Shown: positions 28,515 to 36,713, numbered from the stretch's first letter. The stretch: DNA of 64,000 bases from Nocardioides sp. (GCA_020636915.1 JACJWV010000002.1:186001-250000), one strand, 5' to 3'. The notes: generated from the letters alone by a model not told the origin. Numbers and translations: made by a program.

Positions 28515-28922
28515 TCAGACGCGGCGGCGCTTGGGCGGGCGGCAGCCGTTGTGGGGCGTGGGCGTGACGTCCTGGATGGTGCCGACCTCGAGGCCGATCG
28601 CACCCAGGGAGCGGATCGCGGTCTCGCGGCCCGAGCCCGGGCCCTTGACGAAGACGTCGATCTTCTTCATGCCGTGCTCCATCGCCCGGCGGCCAGCGGC
28701 CTCGGCGGCCATCTGCGCAGCGAACGGGGTGGACTTGCGGGAGCCCTTGAAGCCGACGGTGCCGGCCGAGGCCCACGAGATCACCGCACCGGTCGGGTCG
28801 GTGATCGTGACGATGGTGTTGTTGAACGTGCTCTTGATGTGGGCTTCGCCCGTGGCGACGTTCTTCTTCTCCTTGCGGCGCACCTTCTTGGCGCCGGCCG
28901 CGCTGCGGCTCTTGGGAGGCAT
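28515..28922 (-). CDS. rpsK: 30S ribosomal protein S11
   Basis: 135 residues. A basic N-terminus (KSRSAAGAKKVRRKEKKN) precedes the S11 core (HIKSTFNNTIVTITDPTG, GFKGSRKSTPFAAQMAAEAA, and the C-terminal TPTPHNGCRPPKRRRV). S11 forms the 30S platform near the Shine-Dalgarno helix. It lies between rpsM and rpsD in the conserved order. Confidence 0.98.
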   Translation of the reverse strand: MPPKSRSAAGAKKVRRKEKKNVATGEAHIKSTFNNTIVTITDPTGAVISWASAGTVGFKGSRKSTPFAAQMAAEAAGRRAMEHGMKKIDVFVKGPGSGRETAIRSLGAIGLEVGTIQDVTPTPHNGCRPPKRRRV

Positions 28923-28986
28923 GCAGTAACTCCTGGAAGTAGCTGGTCTGGGATGGGGAGGTCAGTGAGACGCCGGCGGCGTCAGA

Positions 28987-29361
28987 TCACTTGGCCTTCT
29001 TCTTGCCGGCAACCGTGCGCTTCGGACCCTTGCGGGTACGGGCGTTGGTCTTGGTGCGCTGACCGCGGACCGGGAGGCCCTGGCGGTGACGGCGACCCTG
29101 GTAGCTGCCGATCTCGATCTTGCGACGGATGTCGGCCTGGACCTCGCGACGGAGGTCACCCTCGATCTTGAAGTTCGCTTCGATCTCGTCACGGAGCTTG
29201 ACCAGCTCTTCGTCACCCAGCTGGTGGACGCGCAGGTCCGGGTTCACACCGGTGGCCTGCAGGACCTGCTGGGCGCGGGTACGGCCGATGCCGTAGATGT
29301 AGGTGAGTGCGATCTCGATGCGCTTGTCGCGCGGGAGGTCGACACCGACGAGGCGTGCCAT
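28987..29361 (-). CDS. rpsM: 30S ribosomal protein S13
   Basis: 124 residues with the S13 helix-two-turn-helix (RIEIALTYIYGIGRTRAQQ) and the basic tail GQRTKTNARTRKGPKRTVAG. S13 contacts the P-site tRNA and the 50S subunit through bridges B1a/b. It is separated from rpmJ by 281 bases that hold two hairpins, an unusually large gap inside this cluster. Confidence 0.98.
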   Translation of the reverse strand: MARLVGVDLPRDKRIEIALTYIYGIGRTRAQQVLQATGVNPDLRVHQLGDEELVKLRDEIEANFKIEGDLRREVQADIRRKIEIGSYQGRRHRQGLPVRGQRTKTNARTRKGPKRTVAGKKKAK

Positions 29362-29563
29362 GTGGCGATGTTCCTAACGGTTGTCCGCAGCGGTTTCGGT
29401 CGTGTCGCGTCCCGGGCCTCTCCCAGGATTCACTGGGTTTCCGGGCTCCGGCCGTCTGCTCCGGAGGTGGATTCGCACGTCTTGTCGACGGCTAGCGATC
29501 ACGTTGTGAGGTGTTCAGTTGTGTGGGCGCTTCGGTTCCCTTGCTGGATTTCGATGCGCCCGT

Positions 29564-29637
29564 TCCGACCTCGCAAGCTCGGTCGGAGGGGCTTACTCAA
29601 TCTGCGGCTGAGACGCCTCGCGCGACTTCGTCGCGCG
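29564..29637 (-). terminator. two hairpins after rpmJ in the rpmJ-rpsM spacer
   Basis: CGCGCGAC-TTC-GTCGCGCG at 29619-29637 begins five bases after the rpmJ stop. TCCGACC with a ten-base loop and GGTCGGA at 29564-29587 follows. The pair fits a terminator or attenuator separating infA-rpmJ from rpsM onward. I found no convincing promoter for rpsM in the rest of the spacer, apart from a TAGGAA near its start. Confidence 0.5.
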
Positions 29638-29642
29638 TGGCT

Positions 29643-29756
29643 TCAGCCTTGCCGCTGCTTGTGGCGCGGGTTCTCGCAGATGACCATGACGCGGCCGTGG
29701 CGACGGATCACCTTGCACTTGTCACAGATCGGCTTGACGCTCGGCTTGACCTTCAC
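29643..29756 (-). CDS. rpmJ: 50S ribosomal protein L36 (zinc type)
   Basis: 37 residues, starting with GTG and reading MKVKPSVKPICDKC at the N-terminus. The four zinc ligands are Cys11, Cys14, Cys27 and His32, so this is the zinc-binding (C+) paralogue. L36 stabilises 23S rRNA near the peptidyl-transferase region. It sits 35 bases after infA, the standard order. It is so short that a simple open-reading-frame length filter would miss it. Confidence 0.97.
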   Translation of the reverse strand: MKVKPSVKPICDKCKVIRRHGRVMVICENPRHKQRQG

Positions 29757-29791
29757 TGTCAGGCCCTTTCCGGTATCGGCTGAATGGTTGG

Positions 29792-30013
29792 CTACTTGTA
29801 CCGGTAGACGATCCGACCCCGGGTGAGGTCGTACGGCGAGAGCTCCACCACGACCCGGTCCTCGGGGAGGATCCGGATGTAGTGCTGGCGCATCTTGCCG
29901 CTGATGTGCGCGAGAACCTTGTGCCCGTTGCTCAGCTCCACACGGAACATCGCGTTCGGGAGGGCCTCCACGACGGTGCCCTCGATCTCGATCACGCCTT
30001 CTTTCTTCGGCAT
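29792..30013 (-). CDS. infA: translation initiation factor IF-1
   Basis: 73 residues forming one OB-fold S1 domain: MPKKEGVIEIEGTVVEALPN, FRVELSNGHKVLAHISGKMR, ELSPYDLTRGRIVYRYK. IF-1 binds the 30S A site during initiation. The ATG at 30013 is the family start. A GTG nine bases upstream (30022) is possible; GGAGG lies only two bases before the ATG, closer than ideal, so the start is likely but not certain. The gene is preceded by about 270 bases and its own TAGACT promoter. Confidence 0.97.
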   Translation of the reverse strand: MPKKEGVIEIEGTVVEALPNAMFRVELSNGHKVLAHISGKMRQHYIRILPEDRVVVELSPYDLTRGRIVYRYK

Positions 30014-30223
30014 GTCCTCCACAATCTGTAGGTCGGTTGTCTACCGTGGCCCGGGAACCTCCACCCGCTCCCCGTGGTCACGGAGCGCGGACGGTGGACC
30101 TCGTGAAGCCGCCCGTGGACCTCATCCCGGGCACGCGCACGACCCACTCCGGAGAGCGATTCGAGCGGTGATCCGGGCAGCCGCGAGGCACCACGAAGCA
30201 GACCCACGTTGGGCCGACACGCC

Positions 30224-30229
30224 AGTCTA
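30224..30229 (-). promoter_or_regulatory. -10 box upstream of infA
   Basis: TAGACT on the minus strand with a TTGGGG about 19 bases upstream. Transcription from here would leave a leader of roughly 200 bases before infA, long enough for regulation but with no motif I recognise. Confidence 0.5.
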
Positions 30230-30243
30230 GTCGGAAACCGCCC

Positions 30244-30273
30244 GAAAACCCCAACTCGGCGGACCCACCGCCG
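30244..30273 (-). terminator. terminator of the flavin monooxygenase gene
   Basis: On the minus strand CGGCGG-TGGGT-CCGCCG is followed by GAGTTGGGGTTTT, a T-rich tail rare in this GC-rich sequence; it starts 14 bases after the stop codon. It overlaps the -35 region proposed for infA. Confidence 0.65.
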
Positions 30274-30286
30274 GTGTCCTGCCGGC

Positions 30287-31339
30287 TCAGCCCTGGCGGG
30301 CCAGGAGCCGCAGCGTCTCCTCCCGCGCCGGGCTCGCGCCCGGCTCGGTGCCGGTCCAGGCTCCGGCGACCGGATGGACCATCACCTCGTCGACGCCGTA
30401 CGTCGCCGCGAGCTCCTCGACCCGGGCGCGGGCCCGGTCCGGGGCGCCGATCACCCAGCGCTCGGCCATCTTCTCCACCAGGTCCAGGTGGGCCGGGGGC
30501 AGCTCGACCTTCTCCGCCTCCTCGACCAGCCGCTGCGGGCGCAGCTCCTGACCGGTCCGCAGCGCCAGCATCGCCTGTAGCTGCGGGAGCGCCAGGCGGG
30601 CGGCCTCGTCCTCGGTCTCGGCGACGACCACGTTGACCGTGAGGAAGGTCCGCGGCTCCGTCAGCTCCGGCGAGGGCCGGAAGCTCTCGCGGTAGAGCGC
30701 CAGCGCCTCGGCGGTGCCGCTCCCGGAGAAGTGGTGGGCGAACACGTACGGCATGCCCTTCTCGGCCGCCAGCCGGGCGGAGTAGTCGGAGGAGCCGAGC
30801 AGCCAGATCGTCGGCACGGACCGCGCCTGGGGCGTCGCGCGCAGCGGGTACCGGCGACCCTGGACGTCGAGACCCACGCCGGCGGGCTCCATCATGGCCA
30901 GCACGTTCTCGACGTACTCCGGGAACCGGGTGACCGCCTCGTCGCTGACCCCGCCGGCCCCGTGGCGCAGCGCGAACGACGTGACGGGGTCGCTGCCCGG
31001 CGCCCGCCCGATCCCCAGGTCGATGCGCCCGGGGAAGGCGGCCTCGAGCAGCGCGAACTGCTCGGCCACGACCAGGGGCGCGTGGTTGGGGAGCATGACG
31101 CCGCCGGACCCCACCCGGATCCGGGAGGTCGCGCTCGCGACCAGCCCGACGAGCACCGGGGGGTTGGTCGCGGCCACGGCCGGCATGTTGTGGTGCTCGG
31201 CCAGCCAGTAGCGGCGGTAGCCGTGCGCGTCGGCCGTGCGCGCCAGGGAGATCGACGCGGCCAGGGCGTCGGCCGTGGCCTGGTCGCTGCGGACCGGAAC
31301 CAGGTCGAGGACGGACAGGGCGAGGTCTCGATCGCTCAC
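30287..31339 (-). CDS. luciferase-like flavin-dependent monooxygenase (MsnO8-type LLM)
   Basis: 350 residues of the bacterial luciferase-like TIM barrel: SVLDLVPVRSDQATADAL at the N-terminus, RYWLAEHHNMP (typical of the MsnO8/YhbW group), VGSGGVMLPNHAPLVVAEQF and LGIGRAPGSDP. Such enzymes use FMNH2 or F420H2 to oxidise small organic substrates; which cofactor is not clear. The GTG start lies 28 bases after the terC stop, so it may be co-transcribed with terC. Together they interrupt the normally direct succession map-infA. Substrate unknown. Confidence 0.87.
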   Translation of the reverse strand: MSDRDLALSVLDLVPVRSDQATADALAASISLARTADAHGYRRYWLAEHHNMPAVAATNPPVLVGLVASATSRIRVGSGGVMLPNHAPLVVAEQFALLEAAFPGRIDLGIGRAPGSDPVTSFALRHGAGGVSDEAVTRFPEYVENVLAMMEPAGVGLDVQGRRYPLRATPQARSVPTIWLLGSSDYSARLAAEKGMPYVFAHHFSGSGTAEALALYRESFRPSPELTEPRTFLTVNVVVAETEDEAARLALPQLQAMLALRTGQELRPQRLVEEAEKVELPPAHLDLVEKMAERWVIGAPDRARARVEELAATYGVDEVMVHPVAGAWTGTEPGASPAREETLRLLARQG

Positions 31340-31367
31340 CTCGGTCCAACCCCGCGGTCGCCGCCCG

Positions 31368-32396
31368 CTATTCCGCGGCCTCGTCCGGCGCGCGCAGCGA
31401 GCTGGTCCGCTCCTCGATCTCCTCCTGGCTCATGTTGCGCGAGGCCACGAGGCTCGCGACGGCGGTGACCGCCAACGTGACGATGATGACCCCGAGGCTG
31501 AGCAGCGAGGAGATCTCGGGGACGTGCACGGGCTCGCCGCCGTTGATGAACGGCAGCTCGTTGGAGTGCAGGGCGTGCAGGACCAGCTTCACGCCGATGA
31601 AGGCGAGGATGAACGACAGGCCCAGCGAGAGGTAGATGAGCCGCTTGAGCAGGCCGCCGAGCAGGAAGTAGAGCTGGCGCAGCCCCATGAGCGCGAAGAC
31701 GTTGGCCGTGAAGACGAGGTAGGGCTCCTGGGTGATCCCGAAGATCGCCGGGATGGAGTCCAGGGCGAACAGCAGGTCGGTCGTGCCCAGCGCGATGATG
31801 ACGATGAGCATCGGCGAGACGACGCGCGACCCGTTCTCCTTCCAGAACAGCTTCAGGCCGCGGTACTCCTCCCCGACGTTCAGGTGGTTCTGCGCGAACC
31901 GGACGACCCGGTTGTTCTCGGGGTGCTCGTCCTCGTGGCTGCGATAGCTCTTCACCAGCGAGACCGCGGTGTACACGAGGAAGGCGCCGAAGAGGTAGAA
32001 GACCCACGAGAAGTTCGCGATGAGCTGGTAGCCGAGCGCGATGAAGATGCCGCGGAACACCAGCGCCAGGATGATCCCGACCATGAGGGCTTCTTGCTGG
32101 TACTCCCGTGGCACCCGCAGCGCGGCCATCAAGATGATGAAGACGAAGAGGTTGTCGATCGACAGCGAGTACTCGGTCAGCCACCCGGCGTAGAACTGGA
32201 CGCCCATGTCGTGGCCGTGCTCGAACCAGATCCAGGCGCCGAAGAGCACGGCGGCGCCGACGTACACGGTCAGCGCGGTCGCCGTCTCCCGGAAGCTCGG
32301 CTCGTGCGGGTTCCGGGCGATGACGACGACGTCGAAGACCAGCACGGCGACGGTCACGCCGATGGTGATGGCCCATTCGAGGGTGGAGATCTCCAC
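31368..32396 (-). CDS. TerC/Alx-family membrane protein, probable Mn2+ exporter
   Basis: 342 residues with about eight membrane segments. The two family motifs with membrane-embedded aspartates are present: YSLSIDNLFVFIIL and GTTDLLFALDSIPAIFG. A hydrophilic loop of about 50 residues lies between them and a Glu-rich cytosolic tail ends the protein. TerC/Alx/MeeF proteins export manganese or load secreted enzymes with it; older annotations mention tellurium resistance. The GTG start is preceded by AGGAG. A yybP-ykoY-type RNA upstream supports manganese control. It lies between map and the flavin monooxygenase gene. Confidence 0.88.
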   Translation of the reverse strand: MEISTLEWAITIGVTVAVLVFDVVVIARNPHEPSFRETATALTVYVGAAVLFGAWIWFEHGHDMGVQFYAGWLTEYSLSIDNLFVFIILMAALRVPREYQQEALMVGIILALVFRGIFIALGYQLIANFSWVFYLFGAFLVYTAVSLVKSYRSHEDEHPENNRVVRFAQNHLNVGEEYRGLKLFWKENGSRVVSPMLIVIIALGTTDLLFALDSIPAIFGITQEPYLVFTANVFALMGLRQLYFLLGGLLKRLIYLSLGLSFILAFIGVKLVLHALHSNELPFINGGEPVHVPEISSLLSLGVIIVTLAVTAVASLVASRNMSQEEIEERTSSLRAPDEAAE

Positions 32397-32417
32397 GGGA
32401 AGGTTGCTCCTGATGCA

Positions 32418-32527
32418 GGGGTCGGGGGAACGACAGGAATCTCTCCCGCCACCGTACGGCGACCCGCGGCTCCGGAGCTCGGCCCGTGTTGACGAACCCG
32501 CGGCGTAGGGATACTCCCCCCTGCGGG
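32418..32527 (-). promoter_or_regulatory. probable yybP-ykoY (manganese) riboswitch upstream of terC
   Basis: Read on the minus strand, the spacer between map and terC shows GCAGGGGGGAGTA at its 5' side (32525-32513), a TCGTCAACACG segment in the middle, and GGGAGAGATTCCTG at the 3' side. These match the three conserved parts of the yybP-ykoY aptamer: GGGGAGUA, the GUCGUCA loop, and GAGA followed by the closing strand. CAGG and CCTG would close helix P1. Just downstream, CGTTCCCCCGACCCCTGC can instead pair with the GCAGGGGGG strand, a plausible mutually exclusive switch. TerC/Alx genes are established targets of this riboswitch. Boundaries are approximate. Confidence 0.65.
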
Positions 32528-32529
32528 AC

Positions 32530-33369
32530 CTAGTCTGTCACACCGCCGAACGGCACCCCCAGCGCGGCCAGCCGCGCCTCGCCCCCGTCGAGCGCCGTCA
32601 GCACCCAGGTGCCGGTCGGGGTGAGGGTGAAGGTGTGCTCGAAGTGCGCCGCGCAGCTGCCGTCGTCGGTGACGACGGTCCAGTCGTCCTCGAGGACCGA
32701 GACCTCCTTGGTGCCGAGCGTGACCATCGGCTCGACCGCGAGGGCCAGGCCCGCCACGAGGCGGGGCCCCTTGCCGGGGCGGCCGTAGTTGGGCACGTTG
32801 GGCGGCTGGTGCATCGCCGTCCCGATGCCGTGGCCCGTGTAGTCCTCCAGGATGCCGTAGCGACCCTGGCTCCGGACGAAGTGCTCGACGGCGTGCGAGA
32901 TGTCGGTGACCCGGCCGCCGGGACGAGCGGCCGCGATCCCGCGCCACATCGCCTCCTCGGTGACCCGCATCAGCTCGGTCACGTCGTCGGCGACCGCGCC
33001 GACCGCGACGGTGATCGCGGCATCGCCGTGCCAGCCCTGCCCGGAGTCGTCCGGAACGATCGCTCCGCAGTCGATGGAGACCACGTCGCCGTCGGCCAGC
33101 ACCCGGTCGCCGGGGATGCCGTGCACGACCTCGTCGTTGACCGAGGCGCAGATCGAGGCGGGGAAGCCGTGGTAGCCCTGGAAGGACGGGGTCGCCCCCG
33201 AGGACCGGATGTGGTCCTCGGCGATCGCGTCCAGCTCTCCGGTGCTGATCCCGGCCCGCACCGAGGCGCGCAGCAGCTCCAGCGTGCGGCCGACCACGAG
33301 CCCGGCTCGCCGCATCGCCACGACCTGCTGCGGCGTCTTGATCTCGACCCCGCGGTCGAACAGGCCCAC
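32530..33369 (-). CDS. map: type I methionine aminopeptidase
   Basis: 279 residues, pita-bread fold. The five metal ligands are visible in VSIDCGA, GWHGDAAI, YTGHGIGTAMH, VEPMVTLG and FEHTFTLT. It removes the initiator methionine from nascent proteins. The GTG at 33369 shares its G with the adk stop codon TAG, so the two genes are coupled. In most actinobacteria map is followed directly by infA; here terC and a monooxygenase gene intervene. Confidence 0.96.
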   Translation of the reverse strand: MGLFDRGVEIKTPQQVVAMRRAGLVVGRTLELLRASVRAGISTGELDAIAEDHIRSSGATPSFQGYHGFPASICASVNDEVVHGIPGDRVLADGDVVSIDCGAIVPDDSGQGWHGDAAITVAVGAVADDVTELMRVTEEAMWRGIAAARPGGRVTDISHAVEHFVRSQGRYGILEDYTGHGIGTAMHQPPNVPNYGRPGKGPRLVAGLALAVEPMVTLGTKEVSVLEDDWTVVTDDGSCAAHFEHTFTLTPTGTWVLTALDGGEARLAALGVPFGGVTD

Positions 33370-33944
33370 TAGGACTCGGCGAGGCCGTCCAGGGCCTCGA
33401 ACACGCGACGGGTCACGTCGTCGACGTCGCCCATCCCGTCGACCTCGACCACGATGCCGCGCTGCTTGTAGACCTCGGTCAGCGGCTCGGTCTGCTCGAG
33501 GTAGACCTCCTGGCGCCGCCGGATGACGTCCTCGGTGTCGTCGGCGCGCCCCTCGACCTGGGCACGCTGGAGCAGACGGCTGACGATCTCGTCCTGGTCG
33601 ACCGTGAGGCACACGACCCCGTCGAGACGGTGCCCGGTGTAGGCGATCATCCCGTCGAGCTCCTCGACCTGGGCGAGCGTCCGCGGGTACCCGTCGAGCA
33701 GGAAGCCCTTCGCGGCGTCGTCCTCGTCGATCCGGTTGCGGACCATCAGGTTGGTGACCTCGTCGGGCACGTACTCGCCGGCGTCCATGAAGCGCTTGGC
33801 CTCCAGGCCCAGCTCCGTGCCCTCGGACACGTTCGCCCGGAAGATGTCCCCGGTCGAGATGGCCGGGACCCCGAAGTGCTCGGCGATGAACCTCGCCTGC
33901 GTGCCCTTGCCCGCCCCCGGCGGGCCCATGATGATCAGCCTCAT
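33369..33944 (-). CDS. adk: adenylate kinase, short form
   Basis: 191 residues. P-loop GPPGAGKGTQ (7-16), the AMP-binding STGDIFRANVSEGTELG, LDGYPRTLAQ with the catalytic arginine, and a short LID (RAQVEGRADD) instead of the zinc or long LID of the 214-residue E. coli enzyme; this is the actinobacterial form. It balances ATP, ADP and AMP. It follows secY by 19 bases and is coupled to map through overlapping stop and start codons. Confidence 0.97.
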   Translation of the reverse strand: MRLIIMGPPGAGKGTQARFIAEHFGVPAISTGDIFRANVSEGTELGLEAKRFMDAGEYVPDEVTNLMVRNRIDEDDAAKGFLLDGYPRTLAQVEELDGMIAYTGHRLDGVVCLTVDQDEIVSRLLQRAQVEGRADDTEDVIRRRQEVYLEQTEPLTEVYKQRGIVVEVDGMGDVDDVTRRVFEALDGLAES

Positions 33945-33963
33945 CTGACTAGCTCAGCCTCAC

Positions 33964-35268
33964 TTACCGAAGGAAACCTTCGTAGTTGCGCTGCTGGAGC
34001 TGGCTCTCGATCTGCTTCACCGTGTCCAGGGCGACGCCGACCATGATGAGGATGCTGGTGCCCCCGAACGGGAAGTTCTGGTTGGCACCGATCACGGCGA
34101 ACGCGATGAGCGGGATGAGAGCGATGAACCCGAGGTACAAGGCACCGGGCAGCGTGATGCGGGACAGGACGTAGGAGAGGTACTCCTCGGTCGGCTTGCC
34201 CGCCCGGATCCCGGGGATGAAGCCGCCGTACTTCTTCATGTTGTCCGCCACCTCTTGGGGGTTGAAGGTGATGGAGACATAGAAGTAGGTGAAGAACACG
34301 ATCAGGCCGAAGAAGGCCAGCATGTAGAGCGGATGGTCACCGCGGACGAGGTAGTCGTTGATCCAGGTGGCCCACTTGTTGTTGGGGTCGTTGTTGAACG
34401 ACGCCATCATGGCGGGCAGGTAGAGCAGCGACGAGGCGAAGATGACCGGGATGACGCCGGCCTGGTTGACCTTGAGGGGGATGTAGGTCGAGCTGCCGCC
34501 GAACATCTTGCGCCCGACCATCCGCCGGGCGTACTGGACCGGGATCCGGCGTTGGGCCTGCTCGACGAAGATCACCGCCGCGATGATGACCAGGCCGATG
34601 ACGACCACGATGCCCAGGGTCCACCAGCCCTTCGACTTCTGCACCGCCCACAGCGAGGACGGGAAGCCGGAGATGACCTGGGTGAAGATCATGAGCGACA
34701 TGCCGTTGCCGATGCCGCGCTCGGTGATGAGCTCACCCAGCCACATGATGACCGCGGTGCCGGCGGTCATCGTGACGACCATGACGAGGAAGGTGCCCGT
34801 CCCGTCGCTGTGCAGCAGGCTCTGGTCGCAGCCTTGGAGCAGCCGGCCCGAGCGGGCCAGCGCCACGATGCCCGTCGCCTGGAGGACCGCCAGGCCCAGC
34901 GTCAGGTAGCGGGTGTACTGGGTGATCTTGGTCTGGCCGGACTGGCCCTCCTTCTTGAGGGCCTCCAGCCGGGGGATCACCACGACGAGGAGCTGCAGGA
35001 TGATGCTCGCCGTGATGTAGGGCATGATCCCGAGCGCGAAGATCGTCAGCCGCAGCAGCGCGCCACCCGAGAACAGGTTCACCATGCTGTAGAGGCTGGC
35101 GTTGTCGCCGCTGTTGGCGATGTCGATGCACTGCTGGACGTTGCTGACGTCGACGCCGGGGGTCGGGATCTGCGATCCGAGCCGGAAGATCGTGATGATC
35201 ATCAGGACGAACAGCAGCTTGCGCCGCAGGTCCGGGGTCCGGAAAGCGTTCGCGAACGCGCTCAGCAC
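33964..35268 (-). CDS. secY: protein translocase channel subunit SecY
   Basis: 434 residues with the ten membrane helices of SecY. The plug and second helix region is IPTPGVDVSN followed by ALLRLTIFALGIMPYITASII, the cytosolic loop 8-9 contains VSITFNPQEVADNMKKYGGFIPGIR, and the C-terminus ends NYEGFLR. It forms the SecYEG channel with SecE and SecG for export and membrane insertion. The GTG at 35268 gives the family start VLSAFANAFRTPDLR and has AAAGAGGA upstream; a start at 35304 is not supported. Its own promoter and a terminator after rplO separate it from the ribosomal operon. Confidence 0.97.
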   Translation of the reverse strand: MLSAFANAFRTPDLRRKLLFVLMIITIFRLGSQIPTPGVDVSNVQQCIDIANSGDNASLYSMVNLFSGGALLRLTIFALGIMPYITASIILQLLVVVIPRLEALKKEGQSGQTKITQYTRYLTLGLAVLQATGIVALARSGRLLQGCDQSLLHSDGTGTFLVMVVTMTAGTAVIMWLGELITERGIGNGMSLMIFTQVISGFPSSLWAVQKSKGWWTLGIVVVIGLVIIAAVIFVEQAQRRIPVQYARRMVGRKMFGGSSTYIPLKVNQAGVIPVIFASSLLYLPAMMASFNNDPNNKWATWINDYLVRGDHPLYMLAFFGLIVFFTYFYVSITFNPQEVADNMKKYGGFIPGIRAGKPTEEYLSYVLSRITLPGALYLGFIALIPLIAFAVIGANQNFPFGGTSILIMVGVALDTVKQIESQLQQRNYEGFLR

Positions 35269-35328
35269 GAGATCCTCTTTCTCAGGGCGTGAAGCGGCCC
35301 CCACGACTCACTCGCGAGGACCCGGGGA

Positions 35329-35334
35329 AGCCTA
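35329..35334 (-). promoter_or_regulatory. -10 box of the secY-adk-map unit
   Basis: TAGGCT on the minus strand about 60 bases before the secY GTG and just past the rplO terminator. The -35 region is weak (TTCTGG at 18 bases). It makes secY-adk-map an independently transcribed unit. Confidence 0.55.
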
Positions 35335-35366
35335 ACAGGCGACCACGAAGGGCCAGAATGCGCGTC

Positions 35367-35406
35367 GGGCGCGGTGCTCCTGCCGTTCGACAGGACCACC
35401 GCGCCC
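35367..35406 (-). terminator. long hairpin between rplO and secY
   Basis: A 16-base stem with one mismatch (GGGCGCGGTG and matching CACCGCGCCC as outer arms) and an eight-base loop, starting 29 bases after the rplO stop. There is no T run. It marks the likely end of the spc ribosomal transcript. Confidence 0.7.
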
Positions 35407-35434
35407 AGGACGCTGGTGTCGGTCAAGACCGGGG

Positions 35435-35875
35435 TCAGACCACCGTGGCGGTGCCGCCGGCGGCCTCGATCTTCTCCTTGGCCGATCCGGAGAACGCGTT
35501 CGCGCTCACCTGGACGGCGACCGCGAGGTCGCCCTGGCCGAGGACCTTGACCGGGTGGCCGTCGCGGACCGCACCCTTGGCGACCAACGAGTCGACGGTC
35601 ACGTCGCCGCCCTCGGGGAAGAGCTCGTTGATGCGGTCGAGGTTGACGACCTGGAACTCCACCTTGAACGGGTTCTTGAAGCCCTTGAGCTTCGGGAGCC
35701 GCATGTGGATCGGCATCTGGCCGCCCTCGAAGGAGGCCGGCACCTGGTAGCGGGCCTTGGTGCCCTTGGTGCCGCGACCGGCGGTCTTGCCCTTGGAGCC
35801 CTCACCGCGACCCACACGGGTCTTCGCGGTCTTGGCACCGGGTGCCGGGCGCAGGTGGTGCAGCTTGAGCGTCAT
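35435..35875 (-). CDS. rplO: 50S ribosomal protein L15
   Basis: 146 residues. The basic N-terminus contains LRPAPGAKTAKTRVGRGEGS and RGTKGTKARY, then the L15 core (FEGGQMPIHMRLPKLKGF) and a C-terminal SANAFSGSAKEKIEAAGG. It binds 23S rRNA late in 50S assembly. It follows rpmD by one base and is last before a strong hairpin. Confidence 0.98.
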   Translation of the reverse strand: MTLKLHHLRPAPGAKTAKTRVGRGEGSKGKTAGRGTKGTKARYQVPASFEGGQMPIHMRLPKLKGFKNPFKVEFQVVNLDRINELFPEGGDVTVDSLVAKGAVRDGHPVKVLGQGDLAVAVQVSANAFSGSAKEKIEAAGGTATVV

Positions 35876-35876
35876 G

Positions 35877-36059
35877 TCACTCGACCTCCTCGACCGTCAC
35901 GAGGTGACGGACGGTGTTGACCATGCCGCGGATCTCCGGGCGGTCCTCCTTCACCACGACGTCGCCGATGCGCTTGAGACCGAGCGTGCGCAGGGTCTCT
36001 CGCTGGTTGGCCTTGACGCCGATGGTGCCCCTCTTCTGCTGGACCTTGAGCTGCGCCAT
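35877..36059 (-). CDS. rpmD: 50S ribosomal protein L30
   Basis: 60 residues, the bacterial short L30 (MAQLKVQQKRGTIGVKANQR, ETLRTLGLKRIGDVVVKED). The ATG at 36059 shares its first base with the rpsE stop codon (TGATG). The frame remains open upstream inside rpsE but the family start is here. Confidence 0.98.
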   Translation of the reverse strand: MAQLKVQQKRGTIGVKANQRETLRTLGLKRIGDVVVKEDRPEIRGMVNTVRHLVTVEEVE

Positions 36060-36676
36060 CAGGACGACACCTCCTGGGAGACGCCCGCAGGCACCTCGAC
36101 CCGAGCCTTGAGCAGCGCCGCCGGGGTGACCTGCTCGACCGGCAGGCCACGACGGGCCGCCACCGACTCCGGCTGCTCCAGCAGCTTGAGGGCCTCGACC
36201 GTCGCGTGGACGATGTTGATCTGGTTGGACGAACCGAGCGACTTGCTCAGGACGTCGTGGATGCCGGCGCACTCGAGCACCGCGCGCACCGGGCCGCCGG
36301 CGATGACACCGGTACCGGGAGCGGCGGGACGCAGCAGGACGACGCCCGCGGCCTTCTCGCCCTGCACCGGGTGCGGGATGGTGCCCTGGATGCGGGGGAC
36401 GCGGAAGAATGCCTTCTTCGCCTCCTCGACACCCTTGGCGATCGCCGCCGGCACCTCCTTGGCCTTGCCGTAGCCGACACCGACGAGACCGTCGCCGTCA
36501 CCGACGACCACCAGGGCGGTGAAGCTGAAGCGACGACCACCCTTCACGACCTTGGCGACACGGTTGATCGCAACGACGCGCTCGATGTAGGCGGTCTTCT
36601 CCGCACCCTGGCCGCGACGGTCGTCGCGTCCACCACGGCGCTCGCCACCGCGCTGTCCGCGCTGGGCTCCGCTCAT
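36059..36676 (-). CDS. rpsE: 30S ribosomal protein S5
   Basis: 205 residues. An Arg/Gly/Gln-rich N-terminal extension of about 25 residues (QRGQRGGERRGGRDDRRGQG) precedes the double-stranded RNA-binding domain (TAYIERVVAINRVAKVVKGG, FTALVVVGDGDGLVGVGYGK) and the C-terminal S5 domain. S5 contributes to decoding accuracy. The ATG at 36676 is the family start, with AGAGGAA upstream. Confidence 0.97.
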   Translation of the reverse strand: MSGAQRGQRGGERRGGRDDRRGQGAEKTAYIERVVAINRVAKVVKGGRRFSFTALVVVGDGDGLVGVGYGKAKEVPAAIAKGVEEAKKAFFRVPRIQGTIPHPVQGEKAAGVVLLRPAAPGTGVIAGGPVRAVLECAGIHDVLSKSLGSSNQINIVHATVEALKLLEQPESVAARRGLPVEQVTPAALLKARVEVPAGVSQEVSS

Positions 36677-36713
36677 GAGACTGTTCCTCTTCTCTCTCTT
36701 GCGTATCTTGCGA

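Noticed and set aside
29362..29642. A hidden small gene in the rpmJ-rpsM spacer
   Set aside because: Short open frames there lack a ribosome-binding site and resemble no known small ribosomal protein. The spacer is dominated by hairpins.
31368..32396. Tellurite resistance function for TerC
   Set aside because: No other ter genes are present, and the upstream RNA and family knowledge favour manganese.
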